From Flavobacteriales bacterium (GTDB lineage Bacteria; Bacteroidota; Bacteroidia; Flavobacteriales_D; Sanyastnellaceae): a stretch of 64,000 nucleotides of DNA. A program made the position numbers and the translations under genes. Shown in pieces: positions 16,544-25,714 of the stretch. The stretch covers positions 1 to 64,000 of the forward strand of contig CANFLZ010000005.1 of the NCBI GenBank assembly GCA_947448135.1, read 5' to 3'. The notes below the pieces were generated by a model. It did no database searches and had not been told where the DNA came from. It was given only the letters and a program-made list of their open reading frames with translations. Positions within the stretch are counted from its first letter, which is position 1. Each line of letters begins with the position of its first letter.

Positions 16544-17077
16544 ATGGCAAATAAAGTATTTCACGTAATGTACGACGACGACCAAAAGTTAATGGACGCG
16601 GCTCGTGCATTGGTATCTAAGGGAATTCGTGTAAAGGATGTATTTTCCCCATTCCCTGTTCATGGTTTGGATCCAGTCATTGGCGTTAAGCGCACAAGAT
16701 TGGCCATTGCATCATTTATGTATGCAACTACTGGAACATTGTTGGCAATTTTTGGAACATGGTATTTCATGATTCACGATTGGCCAATGAATATCGGTGG
16801 TAAACCAAGTTTTTCTTGGATTGAGAATGCCCCTGCATTCGTTCCTGTAATGTTTGAGTTCTCTGTATTTTGTGGAGCCCACGGTATGGCTTTGACTTAC
16901 TTCTTGCGCAATGGAACATTGCCAGGAATGCCAGCAAGCAATCCCGATCCTCGCACGACAGATGACAAATTCGTTATGGAAATTGTTACTGAACAAAATG
17001 GTGGTATGTCTGCTGCAGAGATCGAGAATTTGATCAAAGGAACAGATGTGTATGAATTAAGCATTAAGGAATATTGA
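16544..17077 (+). CDS. actD: Alternative complex III subunit D
   Basis: Small membrane subunit (DUF3341), 177 residues. A soluble N-terminal alpha/beta part (about residues 1-50, FHVMYDDDQKLMDAARALVSKGIRVKDVFSPFPVHGLD) precedes two transmembrane helices (about 58-80 and 100-125) and a cytoplasmic tail ending in an acidic helical region. It structurally supports the complex without cofactors. The stop overlaps the region just before actE. Confidence 0.94.
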   Translation: MANKVFHVMYDDDQKLMDAARALVSKGIRVKDVFSPFPVHGLDPVIGVKRTRLAIASFMYATTGTLLAIFGTWYFMIHDWPMNIGGKPSFSWIENAPAFVPVMFEFSVFCGAHGMALTYFLRNGTLPGMPASNPDPRTTDDKFVMEIVTEQNGGMSAAEIENLIKGTDVYELSIKEY

Positions 17078-17079
17078 TT

Positions 17080-17814
17080 ATGAATCGCCCATTGATAAAA
17101 ATAACTGGTGTATTGTCCTTGGTATTGGCCATTACATCATGTCGAGTAGATCCAAATTCTGCGGGATATGAATACATGCCAGACATGTATCGCTCTCCAG
17201 CTTTGGAAGCCTATGTGGATTATGGTTCCAACAAACACATGGATTGGACCTTATCTCAAAAGGCTGATGCAGGTGTAACGATGAAATTATCTCGCAAACC
17301 AGCTCCTGGAACGGTTCCCTTCATGGAAACTGAAATGAAGCGTGCTGAAAAGTTGACTACAGCTGGTGCTGGTTTCATGATTTATCCTTACACGTTAAAA
17401 AACACACCGGAAGATTATGAACGTGCTGCAATAGAAGTGAAGTCACCTCTTCTAAGTAATCAGACCAACATAGAAAAAGGTGCTGCATTATATCAAAAAA
17501 TGTGTGCGCACTGTCATGGTAAAGAAGGTAAAGGTGATGGAGCAATTTCTGCTAGCGGAAAGATTGTAGCTCCTGATTATCCTGGTAAATTGAAAGATTT
17601 GTCTGAAGGGAAAATGTATCACTCCATTACTTACGGTAAAGGTTTGATGGGTTCTCACGCCTCTCAATTGACGAAGCTTGAGCGTTGGCAGGTGATTGAG
17701 TATGTGAAATGTCTACAGAAAGGTGTTTCTGCTCCAACGTTTGACAAAAATGGAATGGTCGTTTTGGCTGCTGCTACTGAAGCTCCTGCTGAAGAAACTA
17801 CCGCAAAACCTTAA
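17080..17814 (+). CDS. actE: Alternative complex III subunit E, monoheme cytochrome c lipoprotein
   Basis: Periplasmic electron-transfer subunit of 244 residues. The signal peptide ends in a lipobox (LAITSC), so it should be anchored by lipid at Cys23. A single heme motif CAHCH starts at C142, followed by GKEGKGDG, a class I cytochrome pattern, with a Met ligand probably in the GLMGSHASQL segment. In the known supercomplex this subunit hands electrons towards the oxidase. The ATG at 17080 is chosen over a TTG two codons upstream that overlaps the actD stop. Confidence 0.93.
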   Translation: MNRPLIKITGVLSLVLAITSCRVDPNSAGYEYMPDMYRSPALEAYVDYGSNKHMDWTLSQKADAGVTMKLSRKPAPGTVPFMETEMKRAEKLTTAGAGFMIYPYTLKNTPEDYERAAIEVKSPLLSNQTNIEKGAALYQKMCAHCHGKEGKGDGAISASGKIVAPDYPGKLKDLSEGKMYHSITYGKGLMGSHASQLTKLERWQVIEYVKCLQKGVSAPTFDKNGMVVLAAATEAPAEETTAKP

Positions 17815-17826
17815 TCTCCGATTATT

Positions 17827-19038
17827 ATGACACACGATAAATTACAATTTGAAGTTCCAAGTGGAGTAAAAAAGTGGTCCTCTATCTTCATGGGGATTGG
17901 TCTAATCGCTTTGATTGGCGGTTATATGGTAGACCATACTGAGCACCATCAGTACTGGTGGGCCAATATCTTGATCAATGGATTTTTCTACTTTGCAGTT
18001 GCTTTGGGAGCAATGTTCTTTTATGCATTGCAGTATGCGACAGAAGCTGCTTGGTCTGCTATGATCAAGCGTGTATTCGAAGCAATGTTCCAATATATTC
18101 CTGTAGGAATTGGAATCTTACTTTTGGTTTTGTTGGCAGGACAATTCCATATTCATCACTTGTATCATTGGATGGATCCCAATGTACATGATATCAACCA
18201 CGCCGACTATGATGCAGTAATTGCTGAAAAGAAACCTTATTTGTCTGCTTGGTTCTTTTGGTTAAGAATGGCTATTTATGCTTTGACTTTTGTTTATTTC
18301 TCACGCAAATTCCGCGAGTGGTCAATTCAAGAAGATGCTGTAGGTGGAACGGAACTTCATTTCTTCCAATATCGCAAAGGAGCTGTATTCTTGGTTTTCT
18401 TTGCTGTATTCTCATCTACAATGTCTTGGGACGTCTTGATGAGTATTGACACGCACTGGTACTCTACCATGTACGGTTGGTATATTTTCTCAGGAATGTG
18501 GGTTTCTACCATGACCTTCGCGACTTTATCCATTGTATGGTTGAAAAAATTAGGTTATTTCCCCAATGTCAACGACTCACATATTCATGACTTGGGTAAA
18601 TGGATGTTTGCTATTTCAATGTTGTGGAGTTACTTGTGGTTTTGTCAATATATGTTGATTTGGTATTCTGATATTCCAGAAGAAGTAACATACTTCAAGG
18701 AGCGTTATGACCATTACATGGGAATGATGTGGACCATTTTCTTTGTGAATTTTGCAGTTCCATTTTACTCTTTAATTGCACGTGATGCAAAGCGCAACAC
18801 CAAGTTCTTGGTTAGAGCTGGAGTAATCATTTTTGTTTCTCACTTCTTTGATTTTTACTTGGCAGTAATTCCAGGTACAACTCATGGACATGAAACATTT
18901 ACTGGCTGGTTTGAAATGGGATTATTCATTGGATTCTTAGGCTTGTTTGTTCGCATGTTTACAACAGCGTTAACGAAAGCGAACTTGATTCCAATCAAGC
19001 ATCCGTTCCTTGATGAAAGTACTCATCACAGTATTTAA
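17827..19038 (+). CDS. actF: Alternative complex III subunit F, NrfD-like membrane protein
   Basis: Second NrfD-like integral membrane subunit, 403 residues, about ten hydrophobic helices. It shares the family pattern with actC: a WWANILINGFFYFAVALGAMFFYALQY helix early, SSTMSWDVLMSIDTHWYSTMYGWYIF in the middle. In the solved complex ActC and ActF face each other, and only ActC clearly binds quinol. The gene is 12 bases after actE and 31 bases before coxB. Confidence 0.95.
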   Translation: MTHDKLQFEVPSGVKKWSSIFMGIGLIALIGGYMVDHTEHHQYWWANILINGFFYFAVALGAMFFYALQYATEAAWSAMIKRVFEAMFQYIPVGIGILLLVLLAGQFHIHHLYHWMDPNVHDINHADYDAVIAEKKPYLSAWFFWLRMAIYALTFVYFSRKFREWSIQEDAVGGTELHFFQYRKGAVFLVFFAVFSSTMSWDVLMSIDTHWYSTMYGWYIFSGMWVSTMTFATLSIVWLKKLGYFPNVNDSHIHDLGKWMFAISMLWSYLWFCQYMLIWYSDIPEEVTYFKERYDHYMGMMWTIFFVNFAVPFYSLIARDAKRNTKFLVRAGVIIFVSHFFDFYLAVIPGTTHGHETFTGWFEMGLFIGFLGLFVRMFTTALTKANLIPIKHPFLDESTHHSI

Positions 19039-19069
19039 TAAAATAGTAAGATAGAAAAAAGAAAATACG

Positions 19070-20296
19070 ATGAACTTATTCATTCTTTTAGTGGTGGTGT
19101 TGGCAATTATTGCAATTGCTCAATTGACCAAAGTGTATGATTTGTCTCGCACGCTGAGAAACTCTCGTGAAGAGGAGATTTCTGCTGCGGACAACAGATT
19201 AAATGCAAACGCATGGCTTGTTTGGATGTTTGTGTTTTTTGGTTCAGTAATCTACTTGTATGCAAAATATGGAGATTATCTTCCAGATTCAGCTTCTGAG
19301 CACGGTGTTGCAGTAGATAAATTAATGAGCTTGAATATTTGGTTGATTACTGTAGTATTCTTTATAGTAAACTACTTGTTATTCACTTTTGCAAGCAAGT
19401 ATCGTTTCAACCCCAATCGCAAAGCAAAATTCTTTGCTCATGACAACCGTCTTGAAATGATTTGGACATTGGTTCCAGGTATTACCATGGCCTTCATCAT
19501 CGTTTATGGATTGATTACCTGGAACAGCATGACTGGCCCAGCATCATCTGAAGCCATGCAAATTGAGTTGTATTCTAAGCAGTTTGACTGGACAGCTCGA
19601 TATCCAGGAGAAAACAAAGTATTTGGTGCTTGTGATTTCAACTTGATAGGAACTTCCAATGCTTTGGGAATGGTAACAGAAGAAGGTGTTGCTGCTAAAA
19701 TTGCAGAAATTGATCACAATATTGAGGCTACAGAAAAGGCAATTGCTGACGGGATTGCAAAGGGAACAATGCCGGATAGTTACAAGGAAAGTTTGGAAGA
19801 TCAATTGTACAAATTGAAGCGTCACAAACAACGTATCATGGATTTGAAAGAAAATGAAATGAACGGAGTAAGTCAATGGAAAGCCGGAAGCGATGATAAA
19901 ATCGTGAAGGGAGAGTTCCATATTCCTGTTGGTCAAGAGATAGAGTTTGTATTCCGATCTCAAGACGTTATACACTCAGCCTATATGCCGCATTTCCGCG
20001 CGCAAATGAATACAGTTCCCGGTATGCCAACGCGCTTTAAAATGAAGCCAACGATCACAACTGCTGAGATGCGTCAAAAATTGGGAAATGACAAGTTCGA
20101 CTATATTTTGTTGTGTAATAAAGTATGTGGAGCGGCTCACTTCAACATGAAAATGACTGTGATTGTTGATTCTCCAGAGGATTACAAAGCTTGGTTGGCA
20201 GAGCAAAAGACTTTCGGTGGTGAGCCAGCGAAAAAGCAAGAAGAAACGAAAACAGAAGGTTCAGATACTACAATGGTAGTAGCATCAATTAAATAA
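19070..20296 (+). CDS. coxB: Cytochrome c oxidase subunit II
   Basis: Carries the binuclear CuA centre that receives electrons for the oxidase. In 408 residues there are an N-terminal hydrophobic segment, two further transmembrane helices (about 45-65 and 92-112) and a periplasmic cupredoxin domain with CuA ligands C349, C353, H357 and M360 (CNKVCGAAHFNM), plus the upstream His in QDVIHSAYMPHF. The usual Glu between the Cys residues is Lys here. A charged helical insert of about 60 residues (about 200-260) splits the cupredoxin domain. No C-terminal heme domain is fused, so cytochrome c must come from ActA/ActE or elsewhere. Confidence 0.95.
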   Translation: MNLFILLVVVLAIIAIAQLTKVYDLSRTLRNSREEEISAADNRLNANAWLVWMFVFFGSVIYLYAKYGDYLPDSASEHGVAVDKLMSLNIWLITVVFFIVNYLLFTFASKYRFNPNRKAKFFAHDNRLEMIWTLVPGITMAFIIVYGLITWNSMTGPASSEAMQIELYSKQFDWTARYPGENKVFGACDFNLIGTSNALGMVTEEGVAAKIAEIDHNIEATEKAIADGIAKGTMPDSYKESLEDQLYKLKRHKQRIMDLKENEMNGVSQWKAGSDDKIVKGEFHIPVGQEIEFVFRSQDVIHSAYMPHFRAQMNTVPGMPTRFKMKPTITTAEMRQKLGNDKFDYILLCNKVCGAAHFNMKMTVIVDSPEDYKAWLAEQKTFGGEPAKKQEETKTEGSDTTMVVASIK

Positions 20297-20316
20297 GAAA
20301 TTTTAGCAAAGAAGAC

Positions 20317-22086
20317 ATGGGAGCACATACTCACGATCACGGTCACCACGAAGAAAGCTTCATTTCGAAGTATATTTTTTCACATGACCACAAGATGATT
20401 TCCAAGCAGTTTTTGGTCACTGCTATTTTCATGGGAGTCGTTGCTGTAATGTTGTCAATTTTTTTCCGCCTTCAATTGGGATGGCCGGGTGAAAAGTTTG
20501 CCATTTTAAATGCGTTTCTTGGTGACAAGTGGGCACCAGATGGAATTTTAGATAAGAATGCTTATTTGGCGATGGTAACCATTCATGGTACTATAATGGT
20601 TTTCTTTGTATTGACAGGTGGATTATCAGGAACATTTGCCAATCTTTTGATTCCATTGCAAATTGGTGCGCGTGATATGGCTTCAGGTTTTATGAACATG
20701 TTGTCATATTGGTTTTTCCTTGTTTCTAGCCTTATTATGTTGTCGTCTCTTTTTGTTGAAGGTGGTGCAGCGTCAGGTGGTTGGACAATTTATCCTCCTT
20801 TGTCAGCTTTGCCTCAAGCGATGCCAGGTTCAGGTACAGGAATGACACTTTGGTTGATTTCCATGGTATTGTTCGTTGCTTCTTCTTTGTTGGGAGGCTT
20901 GAACTATATCGTTACGATTGTGAACTTGCGCACTAAGGGAATGAAGATGACCCGTTTGCCTTTGACTATTTGGGCATTGTTGGTTACTGCCATCTTGGGT
21001 GTATTGTCTTTCCCTGTTTTGGTATCATGCGTGGTGCTTTTGATCATGGACCGTACCATGGGAACAGCGTTTTATTTGTCAGACATCTTCATTCAAGGTG
21101 AGGCCTTGGATGTAACAGGTGGTTCTCCAGTGTTGTTCCAACATTTGTTCTGGTTTTTGGGTCACCCTGAGGTATACATCGTATTGTTGCCAGCTTTGGG
21201 TATTTCTTCTGAAATCATTGCTACCAATTCTCGCAAGCCCATCTTTGGTTATAAAGCCATGATTGGTTCAATCTTGGCAATTGGTTTCTTGTCCTTCATT
21301 GTATGGGGTCACCATATGTATGTAACGGGTATGAATCCTTTCATTGGATCTGTATTCGTTTTCACTACTTTGTTGATTGCTATTCCATCTGCTGTGAAAG
21401 CGTTTAACTACATTACAACTTTGTGGCAGGGTAATATCAAATTCACACCAGCCATGATGTTCTCTGTAGGTTTGGTAAGTACATTCGTTACTGGAGGTTT
21501 GACAGGAATTATCTTGGCTGATTCAGCATTGGATGTGAATGTGCATGATACGTACTTCGTGGTAGCTCACTTTCATATTGTAATGGGTATGTCTGCCATT
21601 TTCGGTATGTTTGGTGGGGTATATCACTGGTTCCCCAAGATGTACGGTAGAATGATGAATTCTAAATTGGGATATGCTCATTTCTGGCTAACCATGGTGT
21701 GTGGTTTCGGTGTGTTCTTCCCAATGCACTTCGTAGGTATAGCTGGAGCCCCACGTCGTTATTACGATTACTCTGAATTCGAGTATTTGGATAAGGTAAT
21801 GGACTTGAATCCAGTAATTTCTATGTTCGCTATCGTAGGTGGTGCAGCGCAATTGTTGTTCATCTTCAATTTCTTCCATAGTATTTGGTACGGCCAAAAG
21901 TCAACTCAAAATCCTTGGAAATCGAACACTTTGGAATGGACTACTCCAGTTCAGCATGTTCACGGAAACTGGCCAGGTGCTTTGCCTGAGGTTCATCGTT
22001 GGGCTTATGATTACTCAAATCCAGAGCACGAAGAGGATTTCGTTCCTCAAATTGTTCCATTGAAGCAAGGTGAGCACGCCCATTAA
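20317..22086 (+). CDS. coxA: Cytochrome c oxidase subunit I
   Basis: Catalytic subunit that reduces oxygen to water and pumps protons. The 589-residue protein has about 12 transmembrane helices, with the CuB/heme-copper signature GHPEVYIVLLPALG (His-Tyr crosslink), the HH pair in WGHHMYVTGM and the heme ligands in DTYFVVAHFHIVMG. This is an A-type heme-copper oxidase. It is the last gene of the operon and is closed by a strong terminator 20 bases after the stop. Subunits III and IV and the heme/copper assembly genes are not in the window. Confidence 0.97.
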   Translation: MGAHTHDHGHHEESFISKYIFSHDHKMISKQFLVTAIFMGVVAVMLSIFFRLQLGWPGEKFAILNAFLGDKWAPDGILDKNAYLAMVTIHGTIMVFFVLTGGLSGTFANLLIPLQIGARDMASGFMNMLSYWFFLVSSLIMLSSLFVEGGAASGGWTIYPPLSALPQAMPGSGTGMTLWLISMVLFVASSLLGGLNYIVTIVNLRTKGMKMTRLPLTIWALLVTAILGVLSFPVLVSCVVLLIMDRTMGTAFYLSDIFIQGEALDVTGGSPVLFQHLFWFLGHPEVYIVLLPALGISSEIIATNSRKPIFGYKAMIGSILAIGFLSFIVWGHHMYVTGMNPFIGSVFVFTTLLIAIPSAVKAFNYITTLWQGNIKFTPAMMFSVGLVSTFVTGGLTGIILADSALDVNVHDTYFVVAHFHIVMGMSAIFGMFGGVYHWFPKMYGRMMNSKLGYAHFWLTMVCGFGVFFPMHFVGIAGAPRRYYDYSEFEYLDKVMDLNPVISMFAIVGGAAQLLFIFNFFHSIWYGQKSTQNPWKSNTLEWTTPVQHVHGNWPGALPEVHRWAYDYSNPEHEEDFVPQIVPLKQGEHAH

Positions 22087-22105
22087 TCAAAAAATAGTAT
22101 TTTTT

Positions 22106-22137
22106 AAAATCCGCACCCATTGGGTGCGGATTTTTTG
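22106..22137 (+). terminator. Intrinsic terminator of the act-cox operon
   Basis: A near-perfect dyad pairs aaaatccgcaccca (22106-22119) with tgggtgcggatttt (22121-22134), followed by further T residues. The right arm is read as codons of the next open frame. Confidence 0.88.
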
Positions 22138-22765
22138 TTTTTGTCTATTGGTTTATGTGACGACGACTGTTGATGCGCAGACCATTCAATTAAAAGAAAC
22201 GCTGGGTCAGTTGCTAAAGAAAAAACCTGCGCCTTCATTTAAATGGGATACGCAAAATTCCTTTATAACGGGTCGAAGCGTCAAAGTGCAATCATTAAAG
22301 GGCGGAGTTTCTTTTGGGGAGCACCTTACATTGGGTCTAGGTTATCATTGGCTGCAGTCGGATATCAAGCAAAATGTGAGTGGTTATTCAGAATCTTTAC
22401 TGCTCAAAATGCGATATGGATCGTTATTTGGAGAATTTGTTTTTTATGACAAAGGAAATTGGCTAGGAGTTTTACCGGTGCAATTGGGTTATGGAAAATC
22501 TTTTTTATCGGCCAAGGATGAACAAGGCAATGCAATTAAATTGTACCATGCAACTGTAATTTTGTACGAGCCTACTATTAGTATTGAATACAAATTTTCT
22601 CCATGGATTGGCGTAGGTGCGGGTTATGGGTATCGAATCATGCTCAAGAATAATCCGGATTTGACCCAAAATTTTTATGCTCCATTGTATGTTTTTCGTG
22701 TAAGAATTTTATTTGAGGAATTATATTCCAAATACGGGCATTTGTTGGAGGATGAAATAAACTAA
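22124..22765 (+). CDS. Predicted outer-membrane beta-barrel protein, unknown function
   Basis: No ATG is available. The GTG at 22124 (213 residues) gives a good signal peptide, MRIFCFCLLVYVTTTVDA followed by Q. A GTG at 22070 inside coxA would force translation through the terminator hairpin. The mature protein is rich in alternating aromatic and glycine strands (GEHLTLGLGYHWL, WIGVGAGYGYRIM), as in small outer-membrane barrels. I do not recognise a named family. It precedes ruvB, whose promoter box overlaps this gene's stop. No own promoter is obvious, so expression may rely on read-through of the coxA terminator. Confidence 0.6.
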   Translation: MRIFCFCLLVYVTTTVDAQTIQLKETLGQLLKKKPAPSFKWDTQNSFITGRSVKVQSLKGGVSFGEHLTLGLGYHWLQSDIKQNVSGYSESLLLKMRYGSLFGEFVFYDKGNWLGVLPVQLGYGKSFLSAKDEQGNAIKLYHATVILYEPTISIEYKFSPWIGVGAGYGYRIMLKNNPDLTQNFYAPLYVFRVRILFEELYSKYGHLLEDEIN

Positions 22766-22770
22766 CTTTG
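22741..22770 (+). promoter_or_regulatory. Predicted promoter of ruvB
   Basis: TTTG at 22741-22744, 18 bases, then TAACTTTG at 22763-22770. The -7 box includes the stop codon of the preceding gene and ends four bases before the ruvB ATG, so a leaderless mRNA is predicted. Confidence 0.65.
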
Positions 22771-22774
22771 TTTT

Positions 22775-23794
22775 ATGTCAGAATTTGATATCCGAAATGA
22801 AGCGGAGCAATATGGTGAGCGTGACTTTGAGAGAGCATTGCGTCCCAAGAATTTTGATGATTTTACAGGGCAGAAACAAGTTCTTGAAAATCTTCAAATT
22901 TTTGTTTCTGCCGCAAAATTGAGATCGGAGAGCCTTGACCATGTTCTGTTACATGGACCTCCTGGCTTGGGTAAAACTACCTTGGCCAATATTATCGCCA
23001 ATGAAATGGGTGTTGGTATTAAAACCACTTCTGGTCCGGTATTGGACAAGCCAGCTGATCTGGCGGGTTTGCTTACGAACTTAGAGGAAAATGATATATT
23101 GTTTATCGATGAAATCCACCGATTGAGCCCTGTTGTCGAAGAATATTTGTATTCGGCAATGGAGGATTTTAAAATTGATCTGGTGATTGATACAGGGCCC
23201 AATGCACGATCGGTTCAAATTGCATTGAACCCATTCACTTTGGTTGGAGCTACCACTCGGTCGGGATTATTGACCGCTCCTTTACGAGCTAGGTTTGGGA
23301 TCAATTCACGATTGGCTTATTACGATTCTAAAATACTGACGGATATAGTCGCCAGAAGCGCAGGGATATTGCAAGTGCCTATTCAAGATGAGGCTGCGTT
23401 TGAGATGGCAAGAAGAAGTAGAGGAACACCAAGGATAGCCAATGCATTGCTGCGACGTGTGAGAGATTTTGCGCAAATCAAAGGTGATGGAACAATTACC
23501 ATTGAAATAACCCGAAGTGCATTGAACGCACTCAATGTGGATACGCTGGGCTTGGATGAAATGGACAATAAAATTCTGCTCACATTATTGGACAAATTCA
23601 ATGGAGGCCCTGTTGGATTATCCACCATTGCAACCGCAGTGGGAGAAGATTCAGGCACAATTGAAGAGGTATATGAACCGTTTTTAATCCAAGAAGGTTT
23701 CTTGATCAGAACACCGCGTGGCCGACAGATAACGGATAAAACCTACCAACATTTGGGCAAGGGGCGTGGCTCTGTACCCGGTAAGTTATTCTAA
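22775..23794 (+). CDS. ruvB: Holliday junction branch migration helicase RuvB
   Basis: AAA+ ATPase that drives branch migration with RuvA during recombination repair. The 339-residue length is usual. It shows [11 protein letters not shown] near the N-terminus, Walker A GPPGLGKT, Walker [11 protein letters not shown], the sensor region [20 protein letters not shown] and the C-terminal winged-helix segment [12 protein letters not shown]. queG begins one base after its stop, so the two are likely cotranscribed. ruvA and ruvC are not nearby. Confidence 0.98.
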   Translation: MSEFDIRNEAEQYGERDFERALRPKNFDDFTGQKQVLENLQIFVSAAKLRSESLDHVLLHGPPGLGKTTLANIIANEMGVGIKTTSGPVLDKPADLAGLLTNLEENDILFIDEIHRLSPVVEEYLYSAMEDFKIDLVIDTGPNARSVQIALNPFTLVGATTRSGLLTAPLRARFGINSRLAYYDSKILTDIVARSAGILQVPIQDEAAFEMARRSRGTPRIANALLRRVRDFAQIKGDGTITIEITRSALNALNVDTLGLDEMDNKILLTLLDKFNGGPVGLSTIATAVGEDSGTIEEVYEPFLIQEGFLIRTPRGRQITDKTYQHLGKGRGSVPGKLF

Positions 23795-23795
23795 C

Positions 23796-24719
23796 ATGAA
23801 TTGGGTGAGTCATACCAAGGCACAACAGATTAAACGTTGGGCCAAAGATTTGGGATTTCTGGATTGTGGAATCAGCAAGGCCGATTTTTTAGAGTCGGAG
23901 TCGGGACACTTGGAGAATTGGTTAAATCAAGGCTTTCACGGTAAAATGTCCTATATGGAAAACCATTTTGACAAACGACTTGATCCTCGAATACTAGTTC
24001 CAGGAGCTAAGAGCGTAGTTTCTCTTTTGTACAATTATTTTCCAGAGAAAGTGCAGCCCAATGAACTGCCAAGAATTTCAAAGTATGCATACGGAGAGGA
24101 TTATCACATTGTCGTAAAAGATAAATTAAATTTACTTTGGAGTAAATTGAAAGAAGAGTGGGGCGACATTGAAGGTAGAAGTTTTGTCGATAGTGCACCT
24201 GTTTTGGAAAAGGCCTGGGCAAAGAAAGCAGGACTTGGATGGCAGGGTAAAAACGGAAATATTATTCAAAAGAAGACGGGGTCGTTTTTCTTTCTTGCAG
24301 AGATGATCATCGATGTGGAATTGACAGAAGATTTTCCAACTTCGGATCATTGCGGTAATTGTAACAAATGCATTGAAGCCTGTCCAACCGATGCGATAGT
24401 TGCTCCAGCTGTGGTAGATGGAAGTAGGTGCATTTCATATTTTACGATTGAATTGAAGGAAGCGATTTCTGCGGATTTGAAAGGTCAGTGGAATGATTGG
24501 GTGTTTGGTTGTGATATATGTCAAGATGTTTGTCCTTGGAATCGATTTTCAAAACCACATCAAGATCCTAGATTATCCTATCGTTCAGAACGTTTAGACC
24601 GCACTTGGCAGCAATGGAGGGATACGACAGAGGAGGAATTTAAAAAACTAACCAAAGGGTCTGCTTTGGAACGCCCAAAGTGGAGTGGATTCATGAAAAA
24701 TCTCAGTCATTTTGATTGA
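23796..24719 (+). CDS. queG: Epoxyqueuosine reductase
   Basis: Catalyses the last step of queuosine tRNA modification, reducing epoxyqueuosine with cobalamin and two [4Fe-4S] clusters. Cluster motifs are visible in the C-terminal half as [12 protein letters not shown] and [10 protein letters not shown]. The N-terminal cobalamin-binding part contains the family segments GFHGKMSYM and [11 protein letters not shown]. The ATG at 23796 (307 residues) is chosen because it directly follows the ruvB stop; an upstream TTG start would overlap ruvB. No C-terminal HEAT extension is present. Confidence 0.95.
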   Translation: MNWVSHTKAQQIKRWAKDLGFLDCGISKADFLESESGHLENWLNQGFHGKMSYMENHFDKRLDPRILVPGAKSVVSLLYNYFPEKVQPNELPRISKYAYGEDYHIVVKDKLNLLWSKLKEEWGDIEGRSFVDSAPVLEKAWAKKAGLGWQGKNGNIIQKKTGSFFFLAEMIIDVELTEDFPTSDHCGNCNKCIEACPTDAIVAPAVVDGSRCISYFTIELKEAISADLKGQWNDWVFGCDICQDVCPWNRFSKPHQDPRLSYRSERLDRTWQQWRDTTEEEFKKLTKGSALERPKWSGFMKNLSHFD

Positions 24720-24800
24720 ATACAAAAGAAACATTGTTTTTTTACTGAAACTATTTTACATTTATAGCGTTAAACCCTGAAATCAGGTAACACTCAAGAT

Positions 24801-25703
24801 ATGAAGAAACAAATTGTCGGTTGGTTGATGGTGGGAGCATTGGGCTTTTCTGCTGTTCAATTCACCTCTTGCTCAGGTTGTCAGCAAGCCAAGTCGGATC
24901 AGCCTGTTATGGATTCAAAAAAGGATTCAATGGATCAAGCTCGAATAGAGCAACTCAAGAAAATATTCTTCAATATCCCTTCTCCAGTAGAGATGGCTTC
25001 TTTGATCAAAGATCAAGGGTATTCATACGACAAGAAAATGTTGAATTCAGTGGATAACGTAGGTAAATATTTGGGAGAGGTTAAGCAAGCCGTCAATTTG
25101 GGAATCTATGGTGCTGATTTGAGTTACGCTTCAATCTTTGATCAAAAGCAAGAGAGTATGACTTTCTTTGCGGCTGCTAAAAAATTGGCAACTGCAATGG
25201 CAATTGAAGGGGGTATCAATGATTCCACTGTTACAAAATTGGCAGAATACCAAGACAATCGCGATAGCATTTTGAAGATTGTCACAGGTGCTTATGCTGA
25301 TTTGAATGGTTACTTAAAAGAAAATAACCGTATTGAGGTATCTGCTTTGGTAATATCTGGAGGATGGTTGGAAGCCTTGCATTTGTGTTTGCAGTATGCA
25401 GAGAAGCCCAAGTCTGAGTTGATTCGTCAAAGAATCGGGGAGCAAAAAATGGTATTGGAGAGTTTGTTGAAATACTATGAAAGTTTCGATAACAAGCCAT
25501 CTTTAGCTGAAATGAAAGCTGATTTGATGGAGATTCAAAAAGAATTGAATAAAGTTGAAATTACCTCTGAAAAAACCAAAGTTGCTAAGGCTACTGATGG
25601 AGTAATGACAATTGGTAACAATTCAAGGACCACCGTTAAGGACGAAACTTTAAAGTCTCTTAGCGCATTGGTGAAAAAGATCAGATCTAAGTACACCGCC
25701 TAA
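24801..25703 (+). CDS. Predicted lipoprotein of unknown function
   Basis: 300 residues, with a lipoprotein signal peptide ending in the lipobox FTSC at Cys24. The mature part is almost entirely helical, with charged segments and no Cys, and a predicted coiled coil near residues 215-260. I do not recognise a named domain. An imperfect promoter (TTG at 24734, 20 bases, TACATTTA at 24757-24764) precedes it by 36 bases. A second secreted protein follows after 11 bases, so the two probably form an operon with a shared envelope role. Confidence 0.7.
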   Translation: MKKQIVGWLMVGALGFSAVQFTSCSGCQQAKSDQPVMDSKKDSMDQARIEQLKKIFFNIPSPVEMASLIKDQGYSYDKKMLNSVDNVGKYLGEVKQAVNLGIYGADLSYASIFDQKQESMTFFAAAKKLATAMAIEGGINDSTVTKLAEYQDNRDSILKIVTGAYADLNGYLKENNRIEVSALVISGGWLEALHLCLQYAEKPKSELIRQRIGEQKMVLESLLKYYESFDNKPSLAEMKADLMEIQKELNKVEITSEKTKVAKATDGVMTIGNNSRTTVKDETLKSLSALVKKIRSKYTA

Positions 25704-25714
25704 TTTAGAATGAA

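Noticed and set aside
22070-22123. GTG start for the barrel gene inside coxA
   Set aside because: It would require translating the whole terminator hairpin and yields a poor signal peptide; kept only as an alternative.
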